Source of the DNA: Cryptomeria japonica
Lineage: Eukaryota > Streptophyta > Pinopsida > Cupressales > Cupressaceae
Reading direction: 5' to 3'
Assembly (NCBI RefSeq): GCF_030272615.1
Contig: NC_081406.1
Span: forward strand, 117,932,847 to 117,996,846
Length of the DNA: 64,000 bases
The position numbers and the translations under genes are program-made. The notes under the pieces are model-generated. The model saw only the letters and a list, made by a program, of their open reading frames with translations, was not told where the DNA came from and ran no database searches. Below, in pieces: positions 46,659-59,289 of this stretch (within the stretch, counting starts at the first letter, position 1; every line of letters begins with the position of its first letter).

Positions 46659-49600
46659 TCACTCCTCTACACTCTCCCTTTGATAGCAATGGCAAAGGTA
46701 GGGTCCTAGAAATAAAAAATTCAATCCAAAAATGCTATTTACATATGTACACACATTCCTTACATACAAAAATTTGAAGATGTCTACATAAGAATTCTTC
46801 AATGTACCCAAGTGGCTATCCCAACCCTTCTTCAGACTCTCCAACATGGTTATAAGGCCGCTAAAAAGGTAGGATTGTGCCTCTAGAGTCTTTATCTCTT
46901 TCGAATCACTATTAGCCAGAGCATATTTAGTATCCTTGAAGGCACTGAATATAACATCCAACTTAGGAGTAATGCAATTCCAAAGTTCTTCAACTCTTCC
47001 AGTTATTCTATCTTGGTCATGAGACAAGCTTCTAATTTTCTCAAGCAATGATATCACTTGATCTTCATGAATTCTTAGAGGAGCTGACAGAGGATCAACC
47101 GACTGAGATATGCATGCTAGCTCATCCTCATGCTCCTTATACTTCTTCTCAAAGTCCTCAATTAACCTTTTCAAAGATAGGCATGATTTGTATAAGTTTC
47201 CACCTTCGGATAGTGGTTCTTTTTCCATACTCTTTACATAGGCATCTAAAGTGACTCTATCCTTGGCAATCATCTTCTTCAATATTTGGAGCCTCTTAGT
47301 ATTAAACTCATTCTGCACTTTCTCTTGAACAAATTTCTCAAGAGATTCAAAGTGACTATCCATAGAGTTGATTAGACTATTTGAATACTCAAATGGTGTC
47401 TCTGAAATATCCTTCTAAAATGAAGGCATTAATTTCTCCAAATATCGGATGCCAGGGTTAGGATCATACTATCCTTAGTGTGTGACTTCAGAAGATTCCC
47501 ACTGGCCTTTTCTTGAGAAAATTATGCTAACTAAAGCTTCTGAATGGGGGATAGAGAGGCGAGGTTAACAAGACGTTGCACAAATTCTAGATCATCAATT
47601 ATTTGGTTTCCCTTCATTGGCTTTGCAATGTCTCTTGCTCTCGGAATGGTTTCTTGCTTTACCTCAACCTGCACTTTCTCTGCACCCTTCTCTATAGTGT
47701 CTACCTAAGGATTCTCAACTTCATCTACTTTGACTGCTTCACCTGCATCATCTTTACCCTTATCTTCTGCATCTTCAACTCTAACATCTTCCAACACATT
47801 TAGTACTTTTGGAAAAGAAGTATCATCCTTTGTTTGCTCAATTTCCTGAGATGGAATGTTTTGTGCTTCTAGATGAGTATCATCTTGTCCTTTTGCTGGA
47901 TAAATTTTATATTCATTTTAAAGTAACACTTTTGTGAAAATTTTCTTTGTTTCCTTTACAACTTAATTAGTTTTTTCGAACATGGTTTTATTCTCTCTGG
48001 TCTTACTCTTGAACTCATGCTTAGCTAATTTAAGTATTCTTACAATTTCCACCTTAGAAATCACAAAGAATAAATTAACTAATACATATTATTTCAATCT
48101 CCCATCTTCTTTATTTGTCATTTGTCTCCTAGCATCCAAAATTTCATACAAGTTCTTGGGTATGACTGACATTAGTTCAATTAGAGATTTACTATATACA
48201 TTCATGTACACTACAATTTCTTCCTCTAAAGTTCTTTTACTGCTCTCATAAAAAATTTCATACTAGTCTAATAATGGCTCAAGTTACCATTCTTCACAAC
48301 CTCATTCACAATCTGATCTAATTTCATAGGAAGTTCAATAGTAAATTTATCTTTCTTAATGAAATCATCAATTTCGGATGATTTGGTTTTCTTACCAAAT
48401 TTCGCTCCACTAGATGGTTTCTCCTTAGTGACCTTGGTGGCCTTAGCCGCTTTTGCTTTAACCTCCTTGAGTACTTCATCAGATTCAGTTTCCTCATCAT
48501 CTACAACCACAAATCTGATTGGCTTCTTCTTCTTCTCATTACCACCAGATGGTTTGACTGAAGATTTTGGTTTGCTTGCAGGCTTGCTAGAAGGTTTTGG
48601 TGAACGGGAGGAGGGAGAAACACTTCTTGATTGCCTTGGTTTATGTGTAGATGCTTCCAGTTTAGCCTTCTTCTCCACCTTAGCATTCTTCTCCTCAGAG
48701 AGCATATTCTTCTTTCTTTCTTTCTGAACTACTTCCTTAGATATTCCCATGCTCTATACAAGAGCCTTAATTTCTTTTTGGACTTTCTTCTATATCATCG
48801 GTTTCTTGAATTGTTGATGTAGCTTTAGGCTCTTTTCTGCATAAGTCCCAAATCTTTCCTCCTTGGTATCAATTGGTTTTCTCAGCATATGTTGTGCATA
48901 AATATCCAATATTTGTTCTTCCACCTAATATCCCATAGGCATAATCCATATCCTTTGGGGCTCCATAGCTTCCTAAACATTGATCGGTATCGACCATAAA
49001 ATAGATTGTGTCTTGATATTTTTTCACTATGGACTTAGGGATTCTTTCCCTCTCATGCATTTCCTAGTGGAAATTCTTGAAATAACCCCAAAGGTTTGCA
49101 TTCTGGACTTTGGAGTCATTGGAGTTGTATAATTATTCCCAAATCTACACACCTACCGGTCTATCAAATTCCTACTGCACTTGTCCAACATCCGAAATCT
49201 CATTCATAAAGTAGAAAAACAAACATAGAAGTAGAGTTCCATACTTGAAAAAGATGTTTCTTATTTTCTTTGATCTTCTTCAAATTTTTCATAAGCTCAC
49301 TCTGGAGCAGTTCACAAAGGTCATACTTCTTGTTTTCCCTCATCATTTCATAAGCGACATATGTACTAGAAACATAATTCTCCATGTTAGAGTAATAGAT
49401 CTTGTATCTGATTACAATAGAGGCAAATCTGATTTCATTCTCCAAGATGTCGTTGATAGTCATCGCCTATTTGTCAAATTTTGATCCAGTTGCATTTGTC
49501 ACAATATCATTCTTTGCAGCCTTCAAAGATAGCAACTATCTGGATGCACATAGACTTGTCACAACTTGAATAACAATCTTCATGATTTTGCAAGGCTTGT

Positions 49601-49886
49601 TCAACCACATAAATTCACTGTGCATTCTTCTCAATATGTATTAGATCCATTCAAGTTCAGACAACTAATTGTTGTATAGATTCAACATGTGTGAGCTTCC
49701 CAATTCTTTGATGGGACAATGCATGTAAACCCTAACATCTTCAATATGTAGGACATCATAGGGCACCGATGAAAATGCACTTTTTGGATCATCTTCCATG
49801 GAGATAAATGGATGATGTTTGAAATTCGGTTGTGCATGCTTAGTGATATCAACAACAAGAGGGGTAGCAATACCAGATGTAGCCAT
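46659..49886 (-). pseudogene. Second ORF of the minus-strand element; unknown, ~1080 codons, frameshifted
   Basis: It starts at ATG 49886 (MATSGIATPLVVDITKHAQP) and can be followed through several frames to a stop at 46659. Recognisable open pieces are 49665-49886, 49200-49463 (SKFDKQAMTINDI just upstream, then ENEIRFASIVIRYKIYY), 48869-49060, 48268-48750 (a Lys/Ser-rich, disordered part with PSSRSPKPSSKPASKPKS and FVVVDDEETESDEV), an acidic stretch at about 47560-47960, and a C-terminal coiled coil at 46659-47363 starting at ATG 47363. I recognise no enzymatic motif. The layout (globular part, basic tail, acidic part, coiled coil) suggests a structural or nucleic-acid-binding protein, but that is inference. 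Confidence 0.5.
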
Positions 49887-50434
49887 TTTTGAATTTAAGA
49901 CTTCAAACTTAAAAAGTTCCATCGATAAATACCTTGATCATCGGATTAGGGTTTCTTGCCAAAATGCCTGAAAAATCTTCTTTCACCCTTCGATCGCTGA
50001 AAATTCTGCTTTCAAAGCTCTCCAAACCTCTTCTCTTTAGATGCAAAGTGAGAAATGAAGTGGTAAAATCACTTTTTATCCTCCACAAACTGAACTTTTT
50101 ATTGTAATAAATGCACTTTGCCCTAATACTTCTGGATACTCTGCATTTTACAAAAATCTTATGTGGACCTTCAAATCTACTTGAACTCTTCCATAAAACC
50201 ATCAAAAACATCAGCGATCATTGCATACACCTTTGCAACCTGCCAAAATTAGAAGTATATCTCAAAAAGGGGGTTTATAGAATTTTCATGATTGCTTCCC
50301 CCAAGGGCAGATGCCTTAGCCTTAGTTACCAGATGAGGTTCCAACACTAGAATCAGGTGCAGACCACTTCTTGCACCATCATTTCTCTTTTTAACTCAAG
50401 TATTCTTCATCTGATCTATGATCTCATCAACCTT

Positions 50435-51477
50435 TTATTTTCCCTTCTCATATAGCTTCACATTCTTGTCCTTGTCTTTCGGACCTCTCCTATTCATATT
50501 TCTACTTCTGCAGTACTTTGCAATGTGAGCAGATTTATTGCAAGAATAACAAACAACATTTCCTTGCATAGGTCTGAAATTTATCTGATTTCTTCTTGAT
50601 CTACATTGATTATAAAAATATCCAAACATACCACATGCATAACATCTAACATTTCTTCTATTTTCAAAGTTATTCATCATACTTTTGAATTCATTTGACT
50701 TGTGACCATACTTGTTGTATTTGAAACATTGATTGGTAAAATATGGACCATTATTGATCATCTTATTTCTATATTGACTAGCCATATGACCAAATTTATT
50801 GCAAACAAAATAGTTACCATTCAACTTATGAGCATTAGGTTGCCATATCGGAGGTGTTCTTGAATTGTTCTTTTGTTGTGCTAATTTAGAGATTTCACCT
50901 TTCTCAAATCCAAGACCTCTTGTGTCATTAGCATTCTTTTGGCTTTCAAGCATCTCATCAAGCTTCACTAAGCTAATCTAAAGCTTCTCCTTGTACTCAT
51001 TTGCAACATCAAGATCATATATAAGAAGAATTATTTGCCTTTCAAGATCTTCCTCATGTTATCTGGAGTCTTGCAGGTCAAGCTTCAATTATCCATTCTC
51101 ATTCTCAAGTCTGTAACATTCTTTAGATTTGTCTTTCAGGGACTAAGCAAGATTCTTCTCATTCTTCTTCCTTTCCTCAATCTCATCACAATAGATTCCA
51201 TCTCATTCTTCTGGACTATATTAGCTCTAGCAAGTCTATCACACTATTATGTCTTTTCCTTCAGGGCTTCTTCGTCAATCCTTTGACTTTCTTTCTCCTT
51301 CATCTTATCAACAAGTTCCTTTCTCTTTTCCCTTGACTTGTTCAACTGATATTTTAATGATTCAATGGAGTTCTCAGCATCTATAAGGCTTACTTTCACT
51401 TGTTGGACCTTAACTTGTGATCGATCAAGATCCTCAAGTGCAACAAGAAGTTGTTGTCTAAGACTACCAGAATTCAT
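50435..51477 (-). pseudogene. gag-like ORF with coiled coil and zinc knuckles
   Basis: From ATG 51477 (MNSGSLRQQLLVALEDL) a long coiled coil is encoded. It is interrupted by stops and a frame change at about 51000-51250. An open frame from 50968 follows (KLDEMLESQKNANDTRGLGFEKGE), with a series of cysteine knuckles: CNKFGHMASQY (degenerate), CFKYNKYGHKSNEF (degenerate), CYACGMFGYFYNQC and CYSCNKSAHIAKYC. The LDxxLxSQ...GLGF segment before the knuckles is typical of plant copia gag. Several knuckles have lost a Cys or His, so the protein is decayed. Confidence 0.7.
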
Positions 51478-51531
51478 TGATTCACTTTCTCGGATCCTCC
51501 TTAAGCTGCTAGGCTTATTCTGAGGAACTAC

Positions 51532-51543
51532 GATCTGATACCA
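51532..51543 (-). other. Primer binding site, initiator-Met tRNA type
   Basis: The minus strand reads TGGTATCAGATCG two bases after the LTR end (CCAACA). TGGTATCAGA is the usual plant iMet primer complement. Confidence 0.8.
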
Positions 51544-51545
51544 AT

Positions 51546-52665
51546 TGTTGGAATCAAATAACATTGAGAATAGGGCTGAATCAATGTTATGCAATTTTTA
51601 ACATTCTTAATATGTCCTTTAAACCACTTAATACAAATGAATAAAAGTAGAGTGTAAAAATACAAAGCAAATAACCACAACACCATAACACTAGGAATTT
51701 TACGTGGAAACCCAGTTAAGGGAAAAACTACGGTGGGATTGAGACCCATATTATTAATATACCTTGTTAGAAGTATAATAATATTACATGATGGGAATGC
51801 ACATATATTCATCCACACTACCTAGAGCAAACTGCTCAAATTACAATAAGGTCTATAACCCCGGAAGGCTCACTACCTTACAAATGATTACATATAATAA
51901 TTGGAATGTCTAAACTGACAAACAACATCTACACATTCCAAAATAGTTTTGGTTAAACACAAATCACATAGTCTTACTTTTCTTAGCTACATTGCTCTGT
52001 TATGATATTCTTATATATTTCGGAGCTCAAATCTTTCAATTGTGAAATTGAAACTACACACAATATATCATACAAACTTTCCACATAACTACAAATATAA
52101 AAAATGATTAAATAAATTGGTCTTATATATCTGCAACATCAATGTAGGTCTTCTTCTTGTAGGCCCAAAAATACATAAGACATGAATGAAACGTGTTACC
52201 CAAGTTGGATCAATCTGATCCAAAACAATCATGTGGACCAGAACAAATTGTCCACACACTTCCCACATATGGGCTTAGCATCCTTGAACACACAAACAAT
52301 CACCAAAATTACTCCACATGATCCGTACAACGAATGTCCAAACGTTATTGTTGATGAACATTATTATACCTAAAAAACTTGTCTACCAAACCTTCCAACT
52401 CACTCAAAACTCAACACTGGAGGCCATAAACCTAGAATAAGGCATATTACACATTCACAATGCTTCTCTGATATTTGCAATATTAAATATTTGACACAAA
52501 TGATCAGCCAACCAAAAATTGTACACTATTGGATACACTGTTCTATCTCACTGAACCTTAATCTCTCTTTTGGTATGAATGAATCATCAACCACGAATTG
52601 GATATCTAACTCTAGTTTCCATTAATGACAACATCTAAACAACAATGTAGTATCTCTTGTCAACA
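51546..52665 (-). repeat. 5' LTR of the minus-strand element, complete (1120 bp)
   Basis: It is bounded by TGTTGG on the left and (T)CAACA on the right as written on the plus strand. It contains the GTGGAAACCC...ACTACGGTGGGA segment common in plant LTRs. It matches the split copy at 34350-35066 plus 46405-46539. Confidence 0.85.
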
Positions 52666-52925
52666 CATTCCCCATTGTAATATTTCATATACTTTTAATA
52701 GAGTATCATCATATTGTGGGTAGGTTCCCATTGTGGTTTTTCCCTTGACTAGGTTTTCCATGTCAAAAATCTTGGTGTTATGTGTTTTCATGTTGTTTTT
52801 CTGATTTATGCTTTCATGGTTAATTATCAAATCTGAGAATAAGATTAATTTGTGTAAGTTTTTGAGACAAATCATTCACCCCCCTCTCAATTGTCTTCCT
52901 CGAATCAGATCTATTTCATCAGAAA
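52666..52925 (+). repeat. Probable fragment of another LTR, opposite orientation
   Basis: CCATTGTGGTTTTTCCC and GGGTTTTCCA-like sequence, then ATTCACCCCCCTCTCAATTG, resemble the end of a plant copia-type LTR on the plus strand. No primer site or coding sequence follows. Confidence 0.4.
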
Positions 52926-55900
52926 CTTCCACCTCCAGTCTACATATTTGTGGGACACTAGAACAATAGGCATACATCTCTATGATGCACTAGTTTCCAC
53001 AAGTCAAGAATCAAAATAGTTAGGAAAAATCCAAGCCGAAGGATAACTAGGCAAGCCATGTTAATAGAAAGGACAACAAAGGCAAAGTATTTCTCCATTC
53101 AGCATAAAGGAAAGGTTCTTACATAGCATAGAATAGCATGGGGTGTAATTTATGACACTACAGGTGTAAAAGTGATAACATTACAAGTCAACTATAGGTG
53201 AATATGTCCTATGTGGTCCCTAGGTAAATTTAAGTGATACTTGTACTTAGAACCTAGGTTAAGAACATACAAATTTTACAATACCTTAATTACACCAACA
53301 ACCCCCTCAAGTGCAACTTAGGGAGAATATACACAAATGCAAACAATACAAGATGGGTCCCAATTATAAGGCATGTGTAGATACACATGTAGAAATGCAA
53401 GATGATCCCTCACAAACAAAGAAAAGGATAAAAACCAATGGGGAAAAGATTCTCCTTAGAAGAGAGATAAAAATACGCAATCCTCTCAAAGAAGAATGAG
53501 AAGGACAAAACCCTTTGTGAGGAAAAAGTCCCCCATAAAATAGAAGAAGAGAGACCAAGTAGCCCCCTTTCAATCTAGAATGTGCACCAATGGAGAAGAT
53601 TGAAATTGAATGTAGAAGATGATCCATGATCTTCAAACAACATTCCTCCACTTAGGAATAAATATAACTAGAGGTGTACGTATGAAGTCTTCCCAATCCT
53701 AAAGGAAATATGTAGGAAGAAATTCCAAAATGTATGAAATCTCCAAAAATTTATTAGGTGTCCCCATGCCGATTTTTAAAGTTGTTCAGGATTCCAAATC
53801 AGTTGTATTAGGAGACATTGTTGAAATAGACAATTTGGGATCTAGTGAAGATGAATGTATAACATGATCCAATGGCTCCAGTGTCTCCTCTAAAGACAAA
53901 GATACCTCCTACAAATGTTGTACATAAGTATCCACAATCATGTCAAAATTGAAAGAGTTATCATGTAAGGAACGAATAGCAAGGTCAAAGTGTTGCCTTG
54001 CAACAACTGAAGAAGGATCATATTCATAAAAGAGAAGATGAATATCATCAATTGTCTCCCAAATTTGTAAGATAGGACTCCACAAACAAACCTACAATGT
54101 CTGTCAAGTAGGAATCCCAAGGAACTATATCAAAATAATAATGTATATTGTAATGACCCTTACAACAATTTTATATCAGTTTTACCAAAATAATAATAAC
54201 CCAACTTAAATTTGCAAATTACAATAAAATGGTGAAATTTGGTAATACCAAAAATCTCTCCAAAACATAACTAAACAAACAAGAAAATTAGTGCAAACAT
54301 GAAAGCATATTTAAAAATGGTATAAATATTATTTTAACAACATTACACACATAAAATAACATCAAAAATGGTATCTTTATCAAAAACATTATACACATAA
54401 AATAATACTATTATTATTCTATTATATCTAAAATTAGTAACATAAAAAATTCAAATATAGAGCTCATTCCACAAGAAAACCTCTTGAAAATTTACCAGAA
54501 TGCACCATTTGAATTCTTAATAGAGTCTCTCAATACAAATACACATGAAACTAAACACTCACATCAATAAATAAATAACAAAATATTCTACTAATAATAG
54601 CCACACAAAACTGAAATTATTCTTCTACATAAAGTCCCAAAACTCACACAAACTCATTGCAAAACAACACACATAACAACTCTTTGATGCACAACCATAA
54701 TCCATGTATGCGATTGCTATTGAAGACATATAATCATACTACCTAAAAGTCTCTATCTCCTTGGTTTATTAGTCTAGAAGATCACACCTTCATTAAAATA
54801 ACAGCAATAATTGTTAAAATGACAAGGAAAATGAATCACAAATGCAAGACAAAACTAATTAAAATGACAAGTAGAATGAATCACAAATACAAGCCAAAAA
54901 CAAATAAAATGACAAAAAACATTCAAATACCAATTTCCCTCCCAAATGCCATGCCAAGAAAAGGAAGATGTTTGTGTGAGAAATGTAACTCCAGTTTTCA
55001 TGTTTCCATTTCCTCTTAATATTCTTTTCTGAAAATTGAGACTTGTCCAATTTTGTCTTCCACCTTGAACAACCTTCCAAAAGCCAAAGATTCTCTTCAC
55101 CTAGCCCATGCCATATTTTAACATCTAATATTATTTCAAAAATATTTAACATTTGTCGATAAATCTATTTTGACCCATTCAACATGAAAATCAAACTTTC
55201 TCAATTAATCTATAGGCCTTGCCTTACTATTACTAGAAAATTGGGCTTATTAAAAATTGTAAGTGTTATTTTAGAAAAATAAGACATGACAAGTCATGTC
55301 TCCCAAATATTTCTTGTCCTCAACCAATTGAAAACAAGTGGATAAAAGATCCTATTATGGGAATGAGGTATCATGATAAGCTACATATCTAACCTTAGCA
55401 CTACATTTGTGAAATGTTTCTTTCTCCTTTTGAGCAAATTGAAGAAATTTTGAGAAGATAACCTATGCCAAGTTTCCTTACTATAACTATCTTCAATGCA
55501 TAACCAAAATTTTTGTGCTATTAGTTTCAATTTTTCTCCCTTCCAATACTTATCTTCCCAAACTTGACTTTTGAATTGAATTGATGCATGAATATTGAGA
55601 TTCTTGTACTAGAATCACTTGATGCTTTTAATGATATTTTAGATCTGATTTTTATTGTTAAGGCTATTATAATAGTGACCACATCAGATATTACCACTAT
55701 TACACTTTCTAGAAACAAATCTTTTATTCACCTTTAAATTATTGATATATATATCATAGAAATGTACAACAATAGACCTATATAGTACCTTAAATAGCTT
55801 AATGTTTTTCCAACTACATGGATTGATATGAAATAGGAAATCCAAATCAATGGAGAAGCCATTAGTATCATAAAATTACAATATTATTTCCATTACATTC

Positions 55901-58900
55901 TAGGTGCTTGATTTGTAGTGAAAATCTTATCCTGATGGAGAATGATGTACCTTTTGAAATCATTCATCAATGCATGTTTGACATTCTTCATCCATAAAGT
56001 GTCATGATCTATGATCAATATTTTCCCCTTCATCTTTGGTTTAGGAATGAGATACTCCCTATCCATATGAAAACTTAACTCATGTGCCTCCCTATGACTA
56101 TCATCCTGAAACCTTTGCCAAACTCATTGTGGGAACTACTGCATCCATCACCCATATCCATATGGTCTCCTCTAATGGAGACTTATTTCATGAATCTCCT
56201 CCAAACCCTAGCTATCGATGTTGTATTAATTAAATACATGAATGCTGGTAACAATCCATGTAAAGAAACTATCTCTAAGTGTAACATTTTGCAAGTATTC
56301 AATGATTAAGAATTTGTCCTTAAGCAAATGTATACCATTGTAAATATTTAAAATCAACAACCCCCTAGAAATTATTACACAAGGATTATGTAATACAGTT
56401 ATGACATATTGTGCATCTCTTTAGATTTTTCTTGTGGTACCAATCATCTTCTTATTAACATAAATATTCTTATCACATCTCCTTCATGAAGCAACACATC
56501 CTTGAGTACTAATAATCAAATCCATGTGTGACTTATCAATCTCCCACAAAGGTGCCTTATAAAAGAACTCTTGTTGCTGAAATATACCCATAGTTATTTA
56601 CTTCATGCACTTGTTGTTTATAGATGATAGAGTAGAATTATGTTGAATAAAAATATGTGATAACCTTAATGTGTATATGACCCATAGCTTGCTAAACTTT
56701 CCTCCAAAGATATTCTAAAAAACACATATCTGAACATTCTCCCTTGTTGATTTTGAAGTAGAGATAAGTTTGCCTAATTATAGATTGTTGATATTTTGGA
56801 AAGTGTTTAGCAAAGAAAAATAAAATTTGATTCTCTCTAGGACTTCATCTTGGTCTCTTAGTTAGTTTTCATCTCTATGGTTTCTTGCAACACTACTGAC
56901 ATCAACATGCACAATCAACATCTACTAGAGATTGCAAAGATAGCACTCATGAGGAATGTACAAGACTTGTTCACAATCTTCAAATCAATAGGCCTCTTTT
57001 TTCAACAATCTTTTGGCCACTTTAATCAAGTGGTGATGGGTAAGTATTTTGGACACTTATTTGTGTCTTTTGTTCTATCTAAAAAGCATAGGCTTTTTCC
57101 CATGCAACAGACACATGGAACAAATCTACCTACCTGTCATTTATTTCATTTAATTTCTCTTTGCATTTCAAATGACACACCTCCTCTATTATCTAATGTA
57201 TTGTTTATTTCTCTATTTCCATTCAAACAATTTCCATGCTTAAATGGCTATGATCATTATGACTTTGATATGATAATGAGAAGGTGAAATACTTGATGGT
57301 TTATTTGATGAATAGAGAGAGAATTTGTACAAAGGAGAAATGTAACTATGTGTAACCTACATAATTGTTTACTAAACAATTGAGTATTAACAATGTAATG
57401 CTATGCTAACACACTTTATGAATTATAGAAAAGATCCCGATTTATGGTTAAAGAGTATGATTAAATTATAGCAATTATGAAATGTTATTATTTTTCTTTT
57501 CTAGTCATAAAAAATATGGATGATTATAAAATTCTAAGGCATATGCATCTAAAGTAGATGCCTTTGGTCCATGAAAATGCCAAAATGATTTTAAGCATAA
57601 CTAAGGCACTACTAATGCCAAATTCATAAATCTATGTAAAGATAGCCATGCCAAGACATGCTTGAATTCCTACTTTATTGATGTCTCACAAGTTCAAACA
57701 TCAAAAAAGAATCACTTGATACATGGTTTTCAAATGGTTTTTCTATAGCCTAGACTTGTTCAAATTGATTAATAATGTAGTTTACTTGTATTTATTTTTT
57801 GTGTGCATCCATTGGGATGATACCAATAGAGGTGATAAATTTATTTTAAAAAGATTCCTACCTAGTCACACCATGGCAAGGGACAATATAGCAACTTGGA
57901 AAAACACCAAAGCACAAATAACACAAGGTGAAGGACATGGTTGAGAAGTTAGAGTGGTTAATCACTTAAAAAGAAACACAAATATTAAAATAAGATACTT
58001 GCAGGACTTTCAATATAGAGAAAAAACAACATATTAGGGGAAGGGGTCCAATTATTTCTCATGTTCCAATAACTACTCACTCGTTACTCAACCAAACGCC
58101 CAATTACTAACTTTAAAGAAACAAAAGAAATGATATTAAAAGACCATTAAGATATTTCACATATACCAGTAATCACTAACTTGTACTTGCAGTAGTTAAA
58201 ATTTGTGCATAAGTATCGGTACCCATAGCACATGATTAGTAGGGCATTTGTGCATAAGTATTGGTAAAAACAATTATTAGAGGAAAGTGTATTGGTTCTT
58301 AAAAGAATATATATTGGATTAGTTGTGCAAATTTTTGAGGTGGTTGTAGTGCATGTGGTTATTGGAGTACGTATCAAGCAACAACTTTAAATGACATTTT
58401 TTTGACCTTTATACACATATTGAGTCATCCAACATTCTTTGTTACTACGCAAAAGCCAAAACAATAACCATAAACAGTTAAGTCACATATAAAAATAACC
58501 AAAATAATCATTGAAATCTGATATGTCATATGTAAATGTGTGAAATTAACTATAACAATTACTGATATCTTTCGGGAAATATCTTTTAACCATAAAAATT
58601 TCCAAAGATACGAAATGTTTGCCCCAAAGGAACGAGATACTCCTTACCACAGGTGCTGTAAATAAAAGAAATACCAATAAAAATTACTCATGATTCAAAC
58701 TACGCTTCAAGCTCCATAACTTCAACACGGTATTTATGTATACTTAGAAGGGTGAACAAGGACGGTGACAGGGAAAGTGTGACTATCAAGAGCAGCACAT
58801 GCATTGATACAAAAATCTTATGAAAGGACAAAACAAATCTGAAAACATAAGTCCAATTTATATTGTCTACATACAATATATGTGAGCCTGAGTCCAATCA

Positions 58901-59280
58901 AAACATAAATGAAGGTAATATAGGATTTTTTTGGACCGATGTTACTCATAAAAAATCAATATACAAGGTAATCGAGGATATATTTTTGAGCGATATTAGT
59001 CGTGATATCACTTTCAACATGCAAAGCAATCAAGGATATTTTTATGACGGAGATTTGACGCGAGACAACTTTCCGGTGACTTCAATATGATTGTCTGACG
59101 GACTAAAATTGTTTTTATACGTGAGACAAGTTTGATGGTGCATTGTGGACTGACAAATCTACTTACAAGAAAGCCTAAGCTAATTATGCGCCGTGAGATA
59201 ATTTTGAATGATTGAACAGTAATTAGCTATCAACTCATTTGAATATTGACTGTAAATCAAGTCGCGGGTGAATTATCCAA
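52926..59280. other. AT-rich spacer, no recognised gene
   Basis: Short frames only. The longest (56877-57287, plus, 136 codons) starts at a real ATG but shows no family motif, signal peptide or supporting neighbour, and is probably chance or decayed repeat. A CTAGGGTTTGG-type start on the minus strand near 56210 may mark an old retroelement. Paired TTTGTGCATAAGTAT.GGTA repeats lie at 58202 and 58248. Confidence 0.45.
54816..54925. repeat. Tandem repeat, 45-bp period, ~2.4 units
   Basis: AAAATGACAA starts at 54816, 54861 and 54906. The first two units also share GAATGAATCACAAAT-type sequence. As the period is a multiple of three, a short frame repeats as well, but I do not think it is a gene. 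Confidence 0.75.
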
Positions 59281-59289
59281 ACGTATTGT

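Larger units (their letters stand above)
46540..52665 (-). mobile_element. Minus-strand LTR retroelement with gag and an unknown long ORF but no pol
   Basis: Read leftwards: 5' LTR (52665-51546), primer site, gag, a second long ORF and a polypurine tract (complement of ATCTCTCCCTTTGG at 46540-46553). The 3' LTR then follows, split by the gypsy element (46539-46405 and 35066-34350). The iMet primer type and the gag style suggest copia ancestry. The ~5-kb internal region contains no reverse transcriptase, RNase H, integrase or protease that I can find. The element is therefore probably non-autonomous, moved by enzymes from a relative. Confidence 0.75.

Noticed and set aside
48359-48727. Plus-strand 122-codon frame rich in Ser/Leu/Phe
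   Set aside because: It is antisense to the Lys/Ser-rich part of the minus-strand element's second ORF, which explains its composition.
56877-57287. 136-codon frame with ATG start in the 53-59 kb spacer
   Set aside because: No recognisable domain, coding periodicity or paralogue in the window. The surrounding AT-rich DNA gives such frames by chance.
58040-58400. Possible structured or terminal-repeat element with CAATTACTAAC-type and TTTGTGCATAAGTAT repeats
   Set aside because: The repeats are short and imperfect, without matching inverted ends or a target duplication.
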